DNA of 64,000 nt from Lithodes maja. Its lineage: Eukaryota > Arthropoda > Malacostraca > Decapoda > Lithodidae. The notes below the pieces were generated by a model. That model was not told the origin of the DNA. It did no database searches and saw nothing but the letters and a program-made list of their open reading frames with translations. Position 1 is the stretch's first letter; each line of letters starts with the position of its first letter. This document shows positions 1 through 9,971 of this stretch, in pieces. A program made the position numbers and the translations under genes. The stretch lies in the NCBI GenBank assembly GCA_037953745.1, contig JBAKBP010004469.1, positions 1-64,000 of the forward strand, read 5' to 3'.

Positions 1-1387
1 GTTAGCAACCCAGTCTCCACCACATCCAGCAAACCCTACAATTAACAACCAGCCGAGTAAAACCAGCTAGCTAAGGCACCTTCGGTTTTGGTATTAAGGA
101 CACCCACATCTGTCTCATACACAGAGGGTTATTACAAACACTGGTGATATGGCAAGCCCCTAGCCACAGCCGCCGGACGACTATCACAGAGAGAGGGCGC
201 CCAGCTCCCCCTTTTTGCCCACCCGAGGAGGGAGACCCCCACCCCCGCGGAGGTATACCTGGCCCCTGTTTTGACTTTCGAGTCATTGCCAGGTAGCACA
301 GGAATTCTTCCTATCAATGAACTAGCCATGCATGACTAACACCTTTACTAACCTCTATTAACTCACAAATAACCATTTACCTTTCTTGCATGCTCTGATC
401 ACTAAATTAGCACCTCAGCTATACCATAGAATGAAGATTGAACAATCTAGAGAGACGCTCCTATCACAGCTGTCCCCATCCTCCTCGCAAAGTAGATCCA
501 GTCTCTCTCCCCTAAATACGTCCAGTATAGCCAAAATAGTACCTCTTACTAAGGCTCAGTTATATGAAAATATAAAGGCTTCCTATAGCCCTGTGCCACA
601 ACAGTAAATACTATCTTACCTAGTCCCCATATCTATTGAGAGCTCAATTAAGTCCATAAGACTCGAGATCCCTACTGTCTACAGGGTCCAGAACCGAGCC
701 TATAAATCTAACTCCCGCCCCCAGTCAAATCAGTTGAAAGCTAGACACCAACCAGGGGTCACTACCCTGCAGTTAACTTCTAGCTCTGCCCTTGTGTTGT
801 TCCGGAGTGAGATCCCAGAGCCGGCAGACTCCGTGGCAGATTTGGATAGAAGGACCTGCCCACGTATTTAAGAACTTCACACATATGGCCCCCCTGGACG
901 GCCGCGGAACCAGTCGTTAGCCCCCAACATCATGGACGCAAGATAACCAGGACCAGACCCATCAGATACTACCCAAGATTCCCTTTAGCAGTACTACATA
1001 TTACTGTGCTGTTTAGAGATTCACTAATTAATATTTCTACGAAGTGGCTAAGACCTTGCCCAGTGTAATTCATACTTAACCATTCCCTTTGGGACGTAAT
1101 AAGCGATCAGTGCTCTTTAATTAACAGGCGACCTTGACTCTCGTAATTACCTTATTCAGATATTAAAACTCTAGTGATATCTAACGTTCGCCCACTGATT
1201 TGCGTTCTATGTATTTCTGAAACAAGGATATAAAACTTAGATCAGTACCCCCTGAGGTTACTAGAATTCCCGTGCTCTAAATTACGCGTGTCTAATCTAG
1301 TCTGTGAACTACTACTTGTGCACCAGAGCTACCAGAAATAAATCTAACAGTGAATATGAATCTATAAGTAACATTGATGGTCTTCGG

Positions 1388-1395
1388 TATATAAA
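1388..1395 (+). promoter_or_regulatory. LTR TATA box
   Basis: TATATAAA lies about 290 bp before the LTR end and recurs at 8609-8616 and 26229-26236, with a TATATAAA equivalent on the minus strand of element B's 5' LTR near 51480. Position and conservation fit the core promoter that starts genomic RNA at the U3/R border. Confidence 0.65.
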
Positions 1396-1536
1396 CCTGT
1401 GGAATCGAAGCCAGTGATCAGAAGATTAATACCTGAACGTTGGAAGTGGGAGACTAGGCTCCATCCAGATCCACTTATGCTAGTGTTGTTCAATTCTATT
1501 GTATTGTCTTACACAAGTATTCTGCAGTGGTATATC

Positions 1537-1542
1537 AATAAA
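1537..1542 (+). terminator. LTR polyadenylation signal
   Basis: AATAAA about 140 bp after the TATA box is followed by a GT-rich stretch (tgtgtttctttgtgttct), the usual downstream element. It recurs in the other LTR copies (8758-8763, 26378-26383). This would end the retroelement transcript in the 3' LTR. Confidence 0.6.
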
Positions 1543-1684
1543 CGTGATCATGTAACTTGCTACCATGTGTTTCTTTGTGTTCTCTATTCCTTATATCTTG
1601 TATTGTGCATGCAGCCTTATATACCCAGTCAATTTAGAACTCACATTACCCAAGTTAAACCTGTAGAAAAACAGGGCATAACAT

Positions 1685-1702
1685 TGGCGGCAGCGGTGGT
1701 TC
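1685..1702 (+). other. Primer-binding site of element A
   Basis: TGGCGGCAGCGGTGGTTC begins one base after the LTR end. It starts with TGG, as expected for pairing to a tRNA 3' CCA end. Element B has a close match (TGGTGGCAGCGGTGG) at the same place on the minus strand. I did not assign the tRNA. Confidence 0.7.
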
Positions 1703-1753
1703 TTGATTCGGATAAAAGGTTGCATTACACTGCAAGTTTGGAACATTAGAAGC

Positions 1754-2152
1754 ATGGCAACATCGCGAAATCTTCAGCCACTCGCACACATTCCCAAGTA
1801 TGATGTAAACACGTATGATATCACCAGTTACTTCGACATAATAAAGCCAGTGTACGATGTGGTACTTCATAATGACCGCGAAAAATTCGCCATGGCAATT
1901 TTGCATATTATACAGTTGGGAGAAGCCGTTTCCCAACTTGTTGATAAGCCTACCTTTAAAGAATTTATTCACCAAATGGTGGCACAGAATACGCCAGAGT
2001 TTACCTGGAACCAGTTTCGATCCTTCGTGATCCGGACCTTAGATCCACTTTTGGGTTCCCCCGTCGCCCCCAAAATAATAAAAGTCGACGAGATCAAGTA
2101 TGAAGGGGATATAAATGTGACCCTCATACAGATACGTGAGGACCACGTATAG
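1754..2152 (+). CDS. Gag N-terminal part, element A
   Basis: The ORF starts at an ATG 70 bp inside the internal region and gives about 132 residues. They align by eye with the gag ORF of element B (50561-51001, minus): both share an I(I/V)KPV motif, a TW(N/D)(Q/K)FR motif and a K(Y/F)EGD motif at matching spacing. This supports a capsid-type Gag. The frame ends at 2152 and the B homology continues in another frame from 2136, so this copy carries a frameshift inside gag. Gag would form the particle that packages element RNA. The encoded product is probably truncated. Confidence 0.65.
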   Translation: MATSRNLQPLAHIPKYDVNTYDITSYFDIIKPVYDVVLHNDREKFAMAILHIIQLGEAVSQLVDKPTFKEFIHQMVAQNTPEFTWNQFRSFVIRTLDPLLGSPVAPKIIKVDEIKYEGDINVTLIQIREDHV

Positions 2153-4205
2153 CTATGAAGATTACGACCAACAAAATGAACTCTTATTCACCGCATTGCT
2201 AAACATCCTCCCACCCCACATCACCGCCCATCTCGACCCATATGGCTTATTCGAAGAACATATGCTCTCCATCAGAGAAGAATGCCTACGCAGTTCGATG
2301 AATCCCCTATCCAACCCTTCAGCCCTTATCCAAGACTCCGTGCACCCTTCCAAAATGACTTCCGGTGAAAGTCCAACCCCAGTGCACTCTTCCTTGCCTC
2401 TATCCTCTCTGACCATCCCTAAATTTTCCCCTGCCCAGCCATCCACCAACGATCATCTTCCATCAATTGTGTTACCCCATAAACCCCATCCGTTTTCTAG
2501 GCATGTCAAACAAACCCACCAACCCCAGATAACCGCTAACCAGACCGTGACTGCCACCAAGAAGATTCCCAAAATTCGTCCTGTTAACAACCCCAAATCA
2601 ATACATCAGTCCTCTACCAATAACCCCTGTTCTACACCTAACTATTCCCCCACCAACCCTCCGCAGCCCCCCCAACAAGCCCCGTATTCTAGCTATGCCT
2701 ACCTATGTAGGCCTACCACAACATATTTTCCCCATGACCCCAGAAATGTTCAGCTATCCCCCCACCAACAAAATTTCCCTTGTGACAGTTTTCCGTCGGT
2801 AGCCTGTGACAGTTTTCAGTCAGTAGCTCCCTTCCACCCCCACACAGTTCACACCCCTAGAAAACTTCGAAACCCCACACTCGACTCGCCCTCTCATGTC
2901 AAACAAACTCACCAGTCCCAGATAACCTCTAATCAGACCGAGACTGCCACCAAGAAAATTCCCCAAACTCGTCCTGTTAATGTCAAACAAACCCACCAAC
3001 CCCAGATAACCGCTAACCAGACCGTGACTGCCACCAAGAAGATTCCCAAAATTCGTCCTGTTAACAACCCCAAATCAATACATCAGTCCTCTACCAATAA
3101 CCCCTGTTCTACACCTAACTCTTCCCCCACCAACCCTCCGCAGCCCCCCCAACAAGCCCCGTATTCTAGCTATGCCTACCTATGTAGGCCTACCACAACA
3201 TATTTTCCCCATGACCCCAGAAATGTTCAGCTATCCCCCCACCAACAAAATTTCCCTTGTGACAGTTTTCCGTCGGTAACTTGTGACAGTTTTCAGTCAG
3301 TAGCCCCCTTCCACCCCCACACAATTCACACCCCTAGAAAACTTCGAAACCCCACACTTGACTCGCCCTCTCATGTCAAACAAACTCACCAGTCCCAGAT
3401 AACCTCTAACCAGACCGAGACTGCCACCAAGAAAATTCCCCAAACTCGTCCTGTTAACAACCCCAAATCAGTACATCACTCCTCCCTCAATAACCCATGT
3501 CTTATGCCTAACTCTGCCCCCACTAATCCTCCCCAGTCCCACATAACCTTTAACCAGACAGAGACTGACACCAAGAAAATTCCCCAAATTCGTCCTGTTA
3601 ACAACCCCAAATCAATACATCAGTCCTCTACCAATAACCCCTGTTCTACACCTAACTCTTCCCCCACCAACCCGCCGCAGTCCCCCCAACAAATCCTGTT
3701 TCCTAACTCGCTCACCTCTCACCACCCTGACCCTCCCACACGCACCGTTAATCCTCCCCTCACGCGTGACGACCTAGGGACCCAACTATGTTCCCCCCCT
3801 TCCCCCAGAAATACTCAGCTATTCCCCCACCAACAAAATCTCCCTTGTGACAGTTTTCCGTCAGTAGCTCCCTTCCACCCCCCCACAATTCACACCCCTA
3901 ATAAACTTCAAAACCCCACACTTGACTCCCCCCCTCATGACAGACAAACCCACCAACCCCAGATAACCTCTAAACAAACCGTCACTGCCACCGACACACC
4001 CCACCACTGTGATCCTCCCACACGCGCCGTTAATCCTCCCCTCACGCGTGACGACCTAGGGACCCAACCATGTTCCCCCCCTTCCCCCAGAAATACTCAG
4101 CTATTCCCCCACCAACAAAATCTCCCTTGTGACAGTTTTCCGTCAGTAGCTCCCTTCCACCCCCCCACAATTCACACCCTAAATAACTTCAAACCCCACA
4201 CTTGA
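2136..4205 (+). CDS. Gag C-terminal part and Pro/Thr/Asn-rich linker, element A
   Basis: The 689-codon ORF has two parts. Residues 1 to about 55 continue the Gag homology with B (a shared L(N/S)ILP motif). The rest is low-complexity and rich in Pro, Thr, Asn, Gln and Ser. It corresponds to the first 230 or so residues of element B's pol ORF (shared FPCDSFPSVAPFHPHTIHTP and SVHQSSTNNPC-type segments) but is expanded by tandem duplication. No protease, RT, RNase H or integrase follows: B-like sequence stops near 4400. The copy is therefore a gag-only, non-autonomous derivative that would need enzymes from a relative such as B. Confidence 0.6.
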   Translation: MRTTYSYEDYDQQNELLFTALLNILPPHITAHLDPYGLFEEHMLSIREECLRSSMNPLSNPSALIQDSVHPSKMTSGESPTPVHSSLPLSSLTIPKFSPAQPSTNDHLPSIVLPHKPHPFSRHVKQTHQPQITANQTVTATKKIPKIRPVNNPKSIHQSSTNNPCSTPNYSPTNPPQPPQQAPYSSYAYLCRPTTTYFPHDPRNVQLSPHQQNFPCDSFPSVACDSFQSVAPFHPHTVHTPRKLRNPTLDSPSHVKQTHQSQITSNQTETATKKIPQTRPVNVKQTHQPQITANQTVTATKKIPKIRPVNNPKSIHQSSTNNPCSTPNSSPTNPPQPPQQAPYSSYAYLCRPTTTYFPHDPRNVQLSPHQQNFPCDSFPSVTCDSFQSVAPFHPHTIHTPRKLRNPTLDSPSHVKQTHQSQITSNQTETATKKIPQTRPVNNPKSVHHSSLNNPCLMPNSAPTNPPQSHITFNQTETDTKKIPQIRPVNNPKSIHQSSTNNPCSTPNSSPTNPPQSPQQILFPNSLTSHHPDPPTRTVNPPLTRDDLGTQLCSPPSPRNTQLFPHQQNLPCDSFPSVAPFHPPTIHTPNKLQNPTLDSPPHDRQTHQPQITSKQTVTATDTPHHCDPPTRAVNPPLTRDDLGTQPCSPPSPRNTQLFPHQQNLPCDSFPSVAPFHPPTIHTLNNFKPHT
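2503..3456 (+). repeat. 477-bp coding tandem duplication in the gag-pol linker
   Basis: The segment starting ATGTCAAACAAACCCACC at 2503 recurs at 2980, a period of 477 bp (159 codons), so the frame is preserved. Divergence between units is only a few bases. Shorter partial copies follow at about 3365 and 3540. Confidence 0.85.
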
Positions 4206-4330
4206 CTCACCCCCTCATGACAGACAAACCCACCAACCCAGATAACCTCTAAGCAAACCGTCACTGCCACCGACACACCCCACCACTCTGATCCTCCCAC
4301 ACGCGCCGTTAATCCCCCCTCACGCGTGAC
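3738..4330 (+). repeat. About 272-bp tandem duplication in the linker
   Basis: Sequence with CACGCGTGACGACCTAGGGA, then the segment for CDSFPSVAPFHPP, appears at about 3760 and again at about 4035. The second copy runs into a third, frame-shifted partial unit after 4206. Together with the 477-bp unit, it shows repeated unequal exchange or template switching in this region. Confidence 0.75.
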
Positions 4331-5320
4331 CCCACCAAAGTGATTTCCCCCCCCTCATGCGTACCGAACACCTGCTCACCAGTCGGTCCCCCACCATCAT
4401 GAGCTCAGCTAAACTTTCAACCTCCCCCTCTTCACCGTTACCCCACCCGCCCCAAATTCCCCCCCCCAAAGATCCCGCTCGACAAAATATCACTCCCATC
4501 CCAATCCAACCACAAAACTTTTTCCACCTTGGCTAAACCCCAAAATACTCTCTCTCTCGCCCCAAACAACATAGTCAACCTCTCAACTTCAACCACTCCC
4601 TCGAAATCCCATCCATGTCTCTCCCGGAAATAAAATCAGTCTAAATTCAACCCCTCTCAAACCACAACCCTGCCTGCCCAGACCCCCCCCCCCCCCCCCC
4701 ACCATCTCCCTATCAAATCCCCACACACCAAACCTCCAACCACCCGATCATAGTAAACTCTCAACCTTCAGCCTTACTCACCCTTCCCCAAACCCACTCA
4801 CGACCACAACTCTCTACACAATTCAACCCCTCCCCAGCACCAACCTCTTCCGCAACAACAACCCCGACTCGACCTGCCCGTTTCATCTTTAAAACCCCCC
4901 TATCACTACCCCCGACCGAAACCACTTAGACCCCCCCTCCAAAACTGGCCCCGGGCCAGCTCGCCCCCAGACCCACATTCCTAACGACAAGAACTAACAG
5001 TATATCCACCCCGCCCTTCCAAAGTGAAAGTGAACCACCACCCCATATTACCAGACCGTCACCCAGACTAACGGCGACCCTAAATACCCCCCCCCCCCTG
5101 ATGATGATGAGGATATTATTGTACTAAATTGTTTTGAATGTTTTCAATTCCTAAGCGATTGGGCATGATTCTATAAATTTACATGTTTTCCATATACTGT
5201 ATAATTATATATTTTTTTTTTCCCTTAGTCATACTACTTTTCTTGTTACCTACACTTTTCTGACTATCTTTTAAATTTGCTTTATACATTGTTAAACACT
5301 TTACCTCTTCTTAATTTCCT
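4206..5320 (+). other. Degenerate C-rich internal region; pol deletion scar
   Basis: No ORF over 60 codons is convincing here. Up to about 4400 the sequence still matches the element B linker (the segment for LMRTEHLLTSRSPTI). After that it becomes C-rich and Pro/Ser/Thr-coding in broken frames, like the proline-rich end of B's pol ORF, with C runs near 4683-4701 and 5090. Protease, RT, RNase H and integrase are missing, so a deletion of roughly 3-4 kb is centred near 4400. An AT-rich stretch (5200-5430) contains an imperfect duplication around ttacatgttttccatatactg. Confidence 0.6.
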
Positions 5321-5761
5321 GTGTTCTTAATTATCTGTCCTTTCTTAAATTTACATGTTTTCCATATACTGTATATATTATTTTTTTCCCTTAGTCATAC
5401 TACTTTTCTTGTTAACCTACACTTTTCTGACTATGCTTCTTTTTACTTCACCCTTGAGGCTCGAGGACGAGCCTATAATGAAGGAGAGGGAAGTAAAATG
5501 CCCCAGAACGAGAAGCCCACCACAGAAGCCACGAACGAACACCACACAGAAACACCAAAGGAAAGGTCCACAGAACGAAAGGACCAGCTGACCGAGCCAG
5601 CCATTTCAGACAGGCCAAAGCCCGCAGGGCTAAACAGCTCCAGGACGCACCCATTTACCTTTTCTAAACTGACCATTTTCCACACCTCACGTACACTAAC
5701 CCCCTCGTGTCCTACACTCCTAACTAGAAAGATGATGAACAGGAATATACATTCATATTAA
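5321..5761 (+). CDS. Third ORF of element A, running into the 3' LTR
   Basis: The 146-codon ORF reads through the polypurine tract (5480-5493, coding NEGEGSK) and continues about 88 codons inside the LTR. The middle part (FTLEARGRAYNEGEGSKMPQ, then EKPTTEAT) matches element B's third ORF (43735-44295) almost exactly, but the N-terminal part differs and is hydrophobic, phenylalanine-rich sequence from the AT-rich zone. The LTR-coded end is hydrophilic, with many Lys/Glu/Arg/Thr. I recognise no domain. It occupies the env position of a retrovirus-like element, but nothing shows an envelope: I see no convincing fusion peptide or C-terminal anchor. Confidence 0.4.
   Translation: MFLIICPFLNLHVFHILYILFFSLSHTTFLVNLHFSDYASFYFTLEARGRAYNEGEGSKMPQNEKPTTEATNEHHTETPKERSTERKDQLTEPAISDRPKPAGLNSSRTHPFTFSKLTIFHTSRTLTPSCPTLLTRKMMNRNIHSY
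5480..5493 (+). other. Polypurine tract of element A
   Basis: GAAGGAGAGGGAAG directly precedes the LTR start TAAAATGCCCC. The same tract precedes the 3' LTR of element B on the minus strand (about 43973-43987). It would prime plus-strand DNA synthesis. Confidence 0.8.
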
Positions 5762-8700
5762 AAACACCCATGCCCTGTCCCGACGTTGAGCCAATGCCAA
5801 CACATCAGACAGCCATAATTATATCTATGTATGTTCTTACATCCGAGAAGTAGATGTTATATATCTTAGAAGTTAAAACAACCACGTTTGTCCCTAGACC
5901 TCGTATATCATTTTCCATGACTAGTATAGATATATGTAACCCGTGCTCAGTCGCCCCTTGCATTGTTCCTCTAGTAACTAAGTCTATAATATTAACTGCC
6001 ACCAGCATTGATACGACATAGCGGCACTGTCCTTGTTACAAAGATGATGAACAGGAATATACATTCATATTAAAAACACCCATGCCCTGTCCCGACGTTG
6101 AGCCAATGCCAACACATCAGACAGCCATAATTATATCTATGTATGTTCTTACATCCGAGAAGTAGTTGTTGTATATCTTAGAAGTTAAAACACCCACGCT
6201 TGTCCCTAGACCTCGTATATCATTTTCCATGACGAGTATAGATATATGTAACCCGTGCTCAGTCACCCCTTGCATTGTTCCTCTAGTAACTAAGTCTATA
6301 ATATTAACTGCCACCAGCATTGATGCGACATAGCGGCACTGTCCTTGTGTCGTATTGTGCCAAGTACAGATCAACCAGGTTTCATCACCTTATTAGGACG
6401 ACGACTCTAATGTCATCGTTCATCGATGTATGCAATCCTTAGGTTAAGTATTTTTATCCGCCATTGTGTTCACCTTTTTCCATTTACTTTCCACAATTGT
6501 CATACATCTTCCCCTTGCCTCCTTCGTATCCACAGCCCACACTACGCCAATTTACTTCGTGTCTTACACCTCTTACCCCAACCAGAGATTGTATAAGATA
6601 ACCTGGTTACCAGTATCTGTCATAAGTACCCCGAAACAATAACTAAGTACCCCTACGAACTGCCGCTGTTGTTGGTATTTATATTTAATAGAAAACGCAG
6701 TTCCCAGGGCCAACTAATAGTATCCATAACCCTCGGACTGATCACATAACTCTATCTTTTCCAGACTCATATACCACCCCATAGTTGCATTCCCCGGTAG
6801 CATTTGGCTAACGTATTCTACTGCCTTTTCAAACTTCCATATCAATTGTAGCCTAAAGCCACCCCCACGCCCAGGGACCTTAGGGGCAAAATTTCTCTGT
6901 AGCCCTTGAACTCTCCCCCCCTCTCATTAAGACACCCGCGCTTCTCGACTCTTGTCCGACCTAGCCTCTCTCTCATACCTCTTGAAGATCCTTGAATTGT
7001 CCGTTGCTAACGCTCTCCAACCTTTTATATAATTATATACTCCTATCCAGCCTACCTTCACTTAGTAGGCCAGAACAACATTAGAACTTTACTAGCCCCT
7101 TGCATGCCATCTATTCTCTTACAACACATTCACAACCCTGCACCCAATGGTCGTCGGTGCGAGGCTAGCCGCCCCGCCAGTAACTAACTTCTATTGCCAT
7201 ACTTCCAGATAAATGTGGCAGAGTTAGCAACCCAGTCTCCACCACATCCAGCAAACCCTACAATTAACAACCAGCCGAGTAAAACCAGCTAGCTAAGGCA
7301 CCTTCGGTTTTGGTATTAAAGACACCCACATCTGTCTCATACACAGAGGGTTATTACAAACACTGGTGATATGGCAAGCCCCTAGCCACAGCCGCCGGAC
7401 GACTATCACAGAGAGAGGGCGCCCAGCTCCCCCTTTTTGCCCACCCGAGGAGGGAGACCCCCACCCCCGCGGAGGTATACCTGGCCCCTGTTTTGACTTT
7501 CGAGTCATTGCCAGGTAGCACAGGAATTCTTCCTATCAATGAACTAGCCATGCATGACTAACACCTTTACTAACCTCTATTAACTCACAAATAACCATTT
7601 ACCTTTCTTGCATGCTCTGATCACTAAATTAGCACCTCAGCTATACCATAGAATGAAGATTGAACAATCTAGAGAGACGCTCCTATCACAGCTGTCCCCA
7701 TCCTCCTCGCAAAGTAGATCCAGTCTCTCTCCCCTAAATACGTCCAGTATAGCCAAAATAGTACCTCTTACTAAGGCTCAGTTATATGAAAATATAAAGG
7801 CTTCCTATAGCCCTGTGCCACAACAGTAAATACTATCTTACCTAGTCCCCATATCCATTGAGAGCTCAATTAAGTCCATAAGACTCGAGATCCCTACTGT
7901 CTACAGGGTCCAGAACCGAGCCTATAAATCTAACTCCCGCCCCCAGTCAAATCAGTTGAAAGCTAGACACCAACCAGGGGTCACTACCCTGCAGTTAACT
8001 TCTAGCTCTGCCCTTGTGTTGTTCCGGAGTGAGATCCCAGAGCCGGCAGACTCCGTGGCAGATTTGGATAGAAGGACCTGCCCACGTATTTAAGAACTTC
8101 ACACATATGGCCCCCCTGGCCGTCGCGGAACCAGTCGTTAGCCCCCAACATCATGGACGCAAGATAACCAGGACCAGACCCATCAGATACTACCCAAGAT
8201 TCCCTTTAGCAGTACTACATATTACTGTGCTGTTTAGAGATTCACTAATTAATATTTCTACGAAGTGGCTAAGACCTTGCCCAGTGTAATTCATACTTAA
8301 CCATTCCATTTGGGACGTACTAAGCGATCAGTGCTCTTTAATTAACAGGCGACCTTGACTCTCGTAATTACCTTATTCAGATATTAAAACTCTAGTGATA
8401 TCTAACGTTCGCCCACTGATTTGCGTTCTATGTATTTCTGAAACAAGGATATAAAACTTAGATCAGTACCCCCTGAGGTTACTAGAATTCCTGTGCTCTA
8501 AAATACACGTGTCTAATCTAGTCTGTGAACTACTACTTGTGCACCAGAGCTACCAGTAATAAATCTAACAGTGAATATGAATCTATAAGTAACATTGATG
8601 GTCTTCGGTATATAAACCTGTGGAATCGAAGCCAGTGATCAGAAGATTAATACCTGAACGTTGGAAGTGGGAGACTAGGCTCCATCCAGATCCACTTATG

Positions 8701-8904
8701 CTAGTGTTGTTCAATTCTATTGTATTGTCTTACACAAGTATTCTGCAGTGGTATATCAATAAACGTGATCATGTAACTTGCTACCATGTGTTTCTTTGTG
8801 TTCTCTATTCCTCATATCTTGTATTGTGCATGCAGCATTATATACCCAGTCAATTTAGAACTCACATTACCCAAGTTAAACCTGTAGAAAAACAGGGCAT
8901 AACA
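5494..8904 (+). repeat. 3' LTR of element A (with internal tandem duplication)
   Basis: It starts TAAAATGCCCC, as do the solo LTR at 23482, the LTR at 61288 and B's LTRs, and ends GGGCATAACA. Length is 3,411 bp, of which 312 bp is a tandem duplication near the start. The final 1.68 kb matches the 5' LTR copy at 1-1683. TATA (8609-8616) and AATAAA (8758-8763) are preserved. The flank after it is GTAAC; the matching target duplication lies outside the window. Confidence 0.9.
5728..6352 (+). repeat. 312-bp tandem duplication in U3
   Basis: The unit beginning gatgatgaacaggaatatac occurs at 5731 and 6043, period 312 bp. The solo LTR at 23482 and the LTR at 61288 have a single copy, so this duplication is private to this LTR. 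Confidence 0.85.
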
Positions 8905-9565
8905 GTAACATTAACTACTAACTTGAGCTGGACACATTATGTTAGAAGCATTGCTAAGAATGCCTCTAAAAAACTGGGACTCCTGTACAGAGTTCGAGAA
9001 TTCTTCACTGACGAGCAGTTGGCCGTGATATATAAAAGTCATGTGCGTTCTCAGATGGATTACTGTTCACCTCTGTGGGGTGGAAGTGGAGTGGTTGCAT
9101 TGAGGCAGTTGGACAAAATTCAAAATAAAGCTATTAGATTAATCAATAACCCTGCAATCACACAGGACCTTCCTACATTATCCATACGAAGAAACGTTGC
9201 ATCCCTTGCATTATTCTACAGATATTTTCACAGCAATTGTTCCGAGGAACTTGCTTCAATTGTGCCGCCTCTCCACATCTTTCCCCGTAGAACTAGGGCA
9301 GCTGAGAGCGCCCATGAATTTACACTTTCTCCTCCACAATGCAGAACTTATGCTTATCAGAATTCATTTATCCCCAGAGCTACTACTCTTTGGAATTCAC
9401 TTCCCTCGAATTGCTTTCCACAAACTTACAATCTACAAATGTTTAAATCCAGTTGTTACAAACATTTTATGAATGGAGGATGCCTTTAGGCACATGGACC
9501 TTTTTGTTTTATCTGTGTTTTTCCTTCCTCCGTTCATTGTCTCTTAAAAAAAAAAAAAAAAAAAC
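8905..9565 (+). pseudogene. 3' end of a non-LTR retrotransposon ORF2 with poly(A)
   Basis: An open segment of about 190 codons to the TAG at 9487 has the C-terminal signature of jockey/CR1-superfamily ORF2 proteins: a KLGLLYRVREFF-type motif, SHVRSQMDYCSPLWG, then ALRQLDKIQNKAIRLI, and finally ATTLWNSLP. RT and endonuclease are absent. It is followed by a short 3' end and a run of A at 9546-9563. The reading frame happens to be open with the preceding LTR (from 8620), but that fusion is accidental: LTR insertion split the LINE and the upstream part is not here. Confidence 0.75.
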
Positions 9566-9971
9566 ACAATCTACTATCAAGCAGTCAATTCGCTCAATCC
9601 GCAGAGTCTCGGTATATTGCGTAGGTTTATTAGAGGCTTAAGAGTTAAATGTATAATTAAATTTGCAATGGGTAAAACGGAAAAGGGATAAATCAAGAAA
9701 CATATCAATGATACGGTTTCCTACAGCAATCTAATAAAATATAATTGCATAAATACAATTTCCGAGACTCCGCTGACTACACGTGCCGACCGCATATACA
9801 AATGGCAATTATTTTATTTAATCATACACCCATTTTTTCCACATTTATACACCTTCATTCATTCATAAGTTTACATCTTATATACCATATTCACAGTCAT
9901 CTCTTGCATCCACATAATTATGATTTACGCACTCCTAACAAACAAATATTTATAGTATATACATAATACTA
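9566..9971. other. AT-rich spacer, no gene seen
   Basis: AT-rich sequence without a supportable ORF or repeat match elsewhere in the window. Its last 11 bases (9961-9971, acataatacta) are the left target duplication of the RTE insertion. Confidence 0.6.

Larger units (their letters stand above)
1..1683 (+). repeat. 5' LTR of element A (3' part; cut by window start)
   Basis: This stretch is repeated almost exactly at 7223-8904, 24840-26523 and 62806-64000, and in diverged reverse form at 51148-53317. It ends in ACAGGGCATAACA and is followed directly by a primer-binding-site-like TGGCGGCAGCGG, so it is the 3' part of a 5' LTR. Against the matching part of the 3' LTR I count about a dozen differences by eye, which suggests a fairly recent insertion. 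A TATA box (1388-1395) and AATAAA (1537-1542) place the U3/R boundary near 1.4 kb, making U3 most of the LTR. Short ORFs on either strand here recur only because the LTR recurs. Confidence 0.9.

Noticed and set aside
71..286. Repeated antisense ORFs of 71 and 65 codons in each LTR (also 7293, 24911, 62876)
   Set aside because: They recur only because the LTR copies are nearly identical. B's diverged LTR does not keep the 71-codon frame, and composition is low-complexity.
8620..9489. 289-codon ORF joining LTR and LINE sequence
   Set aside because: The LTR end at 8904 falls inside it. The frame is open across the junction by chance.
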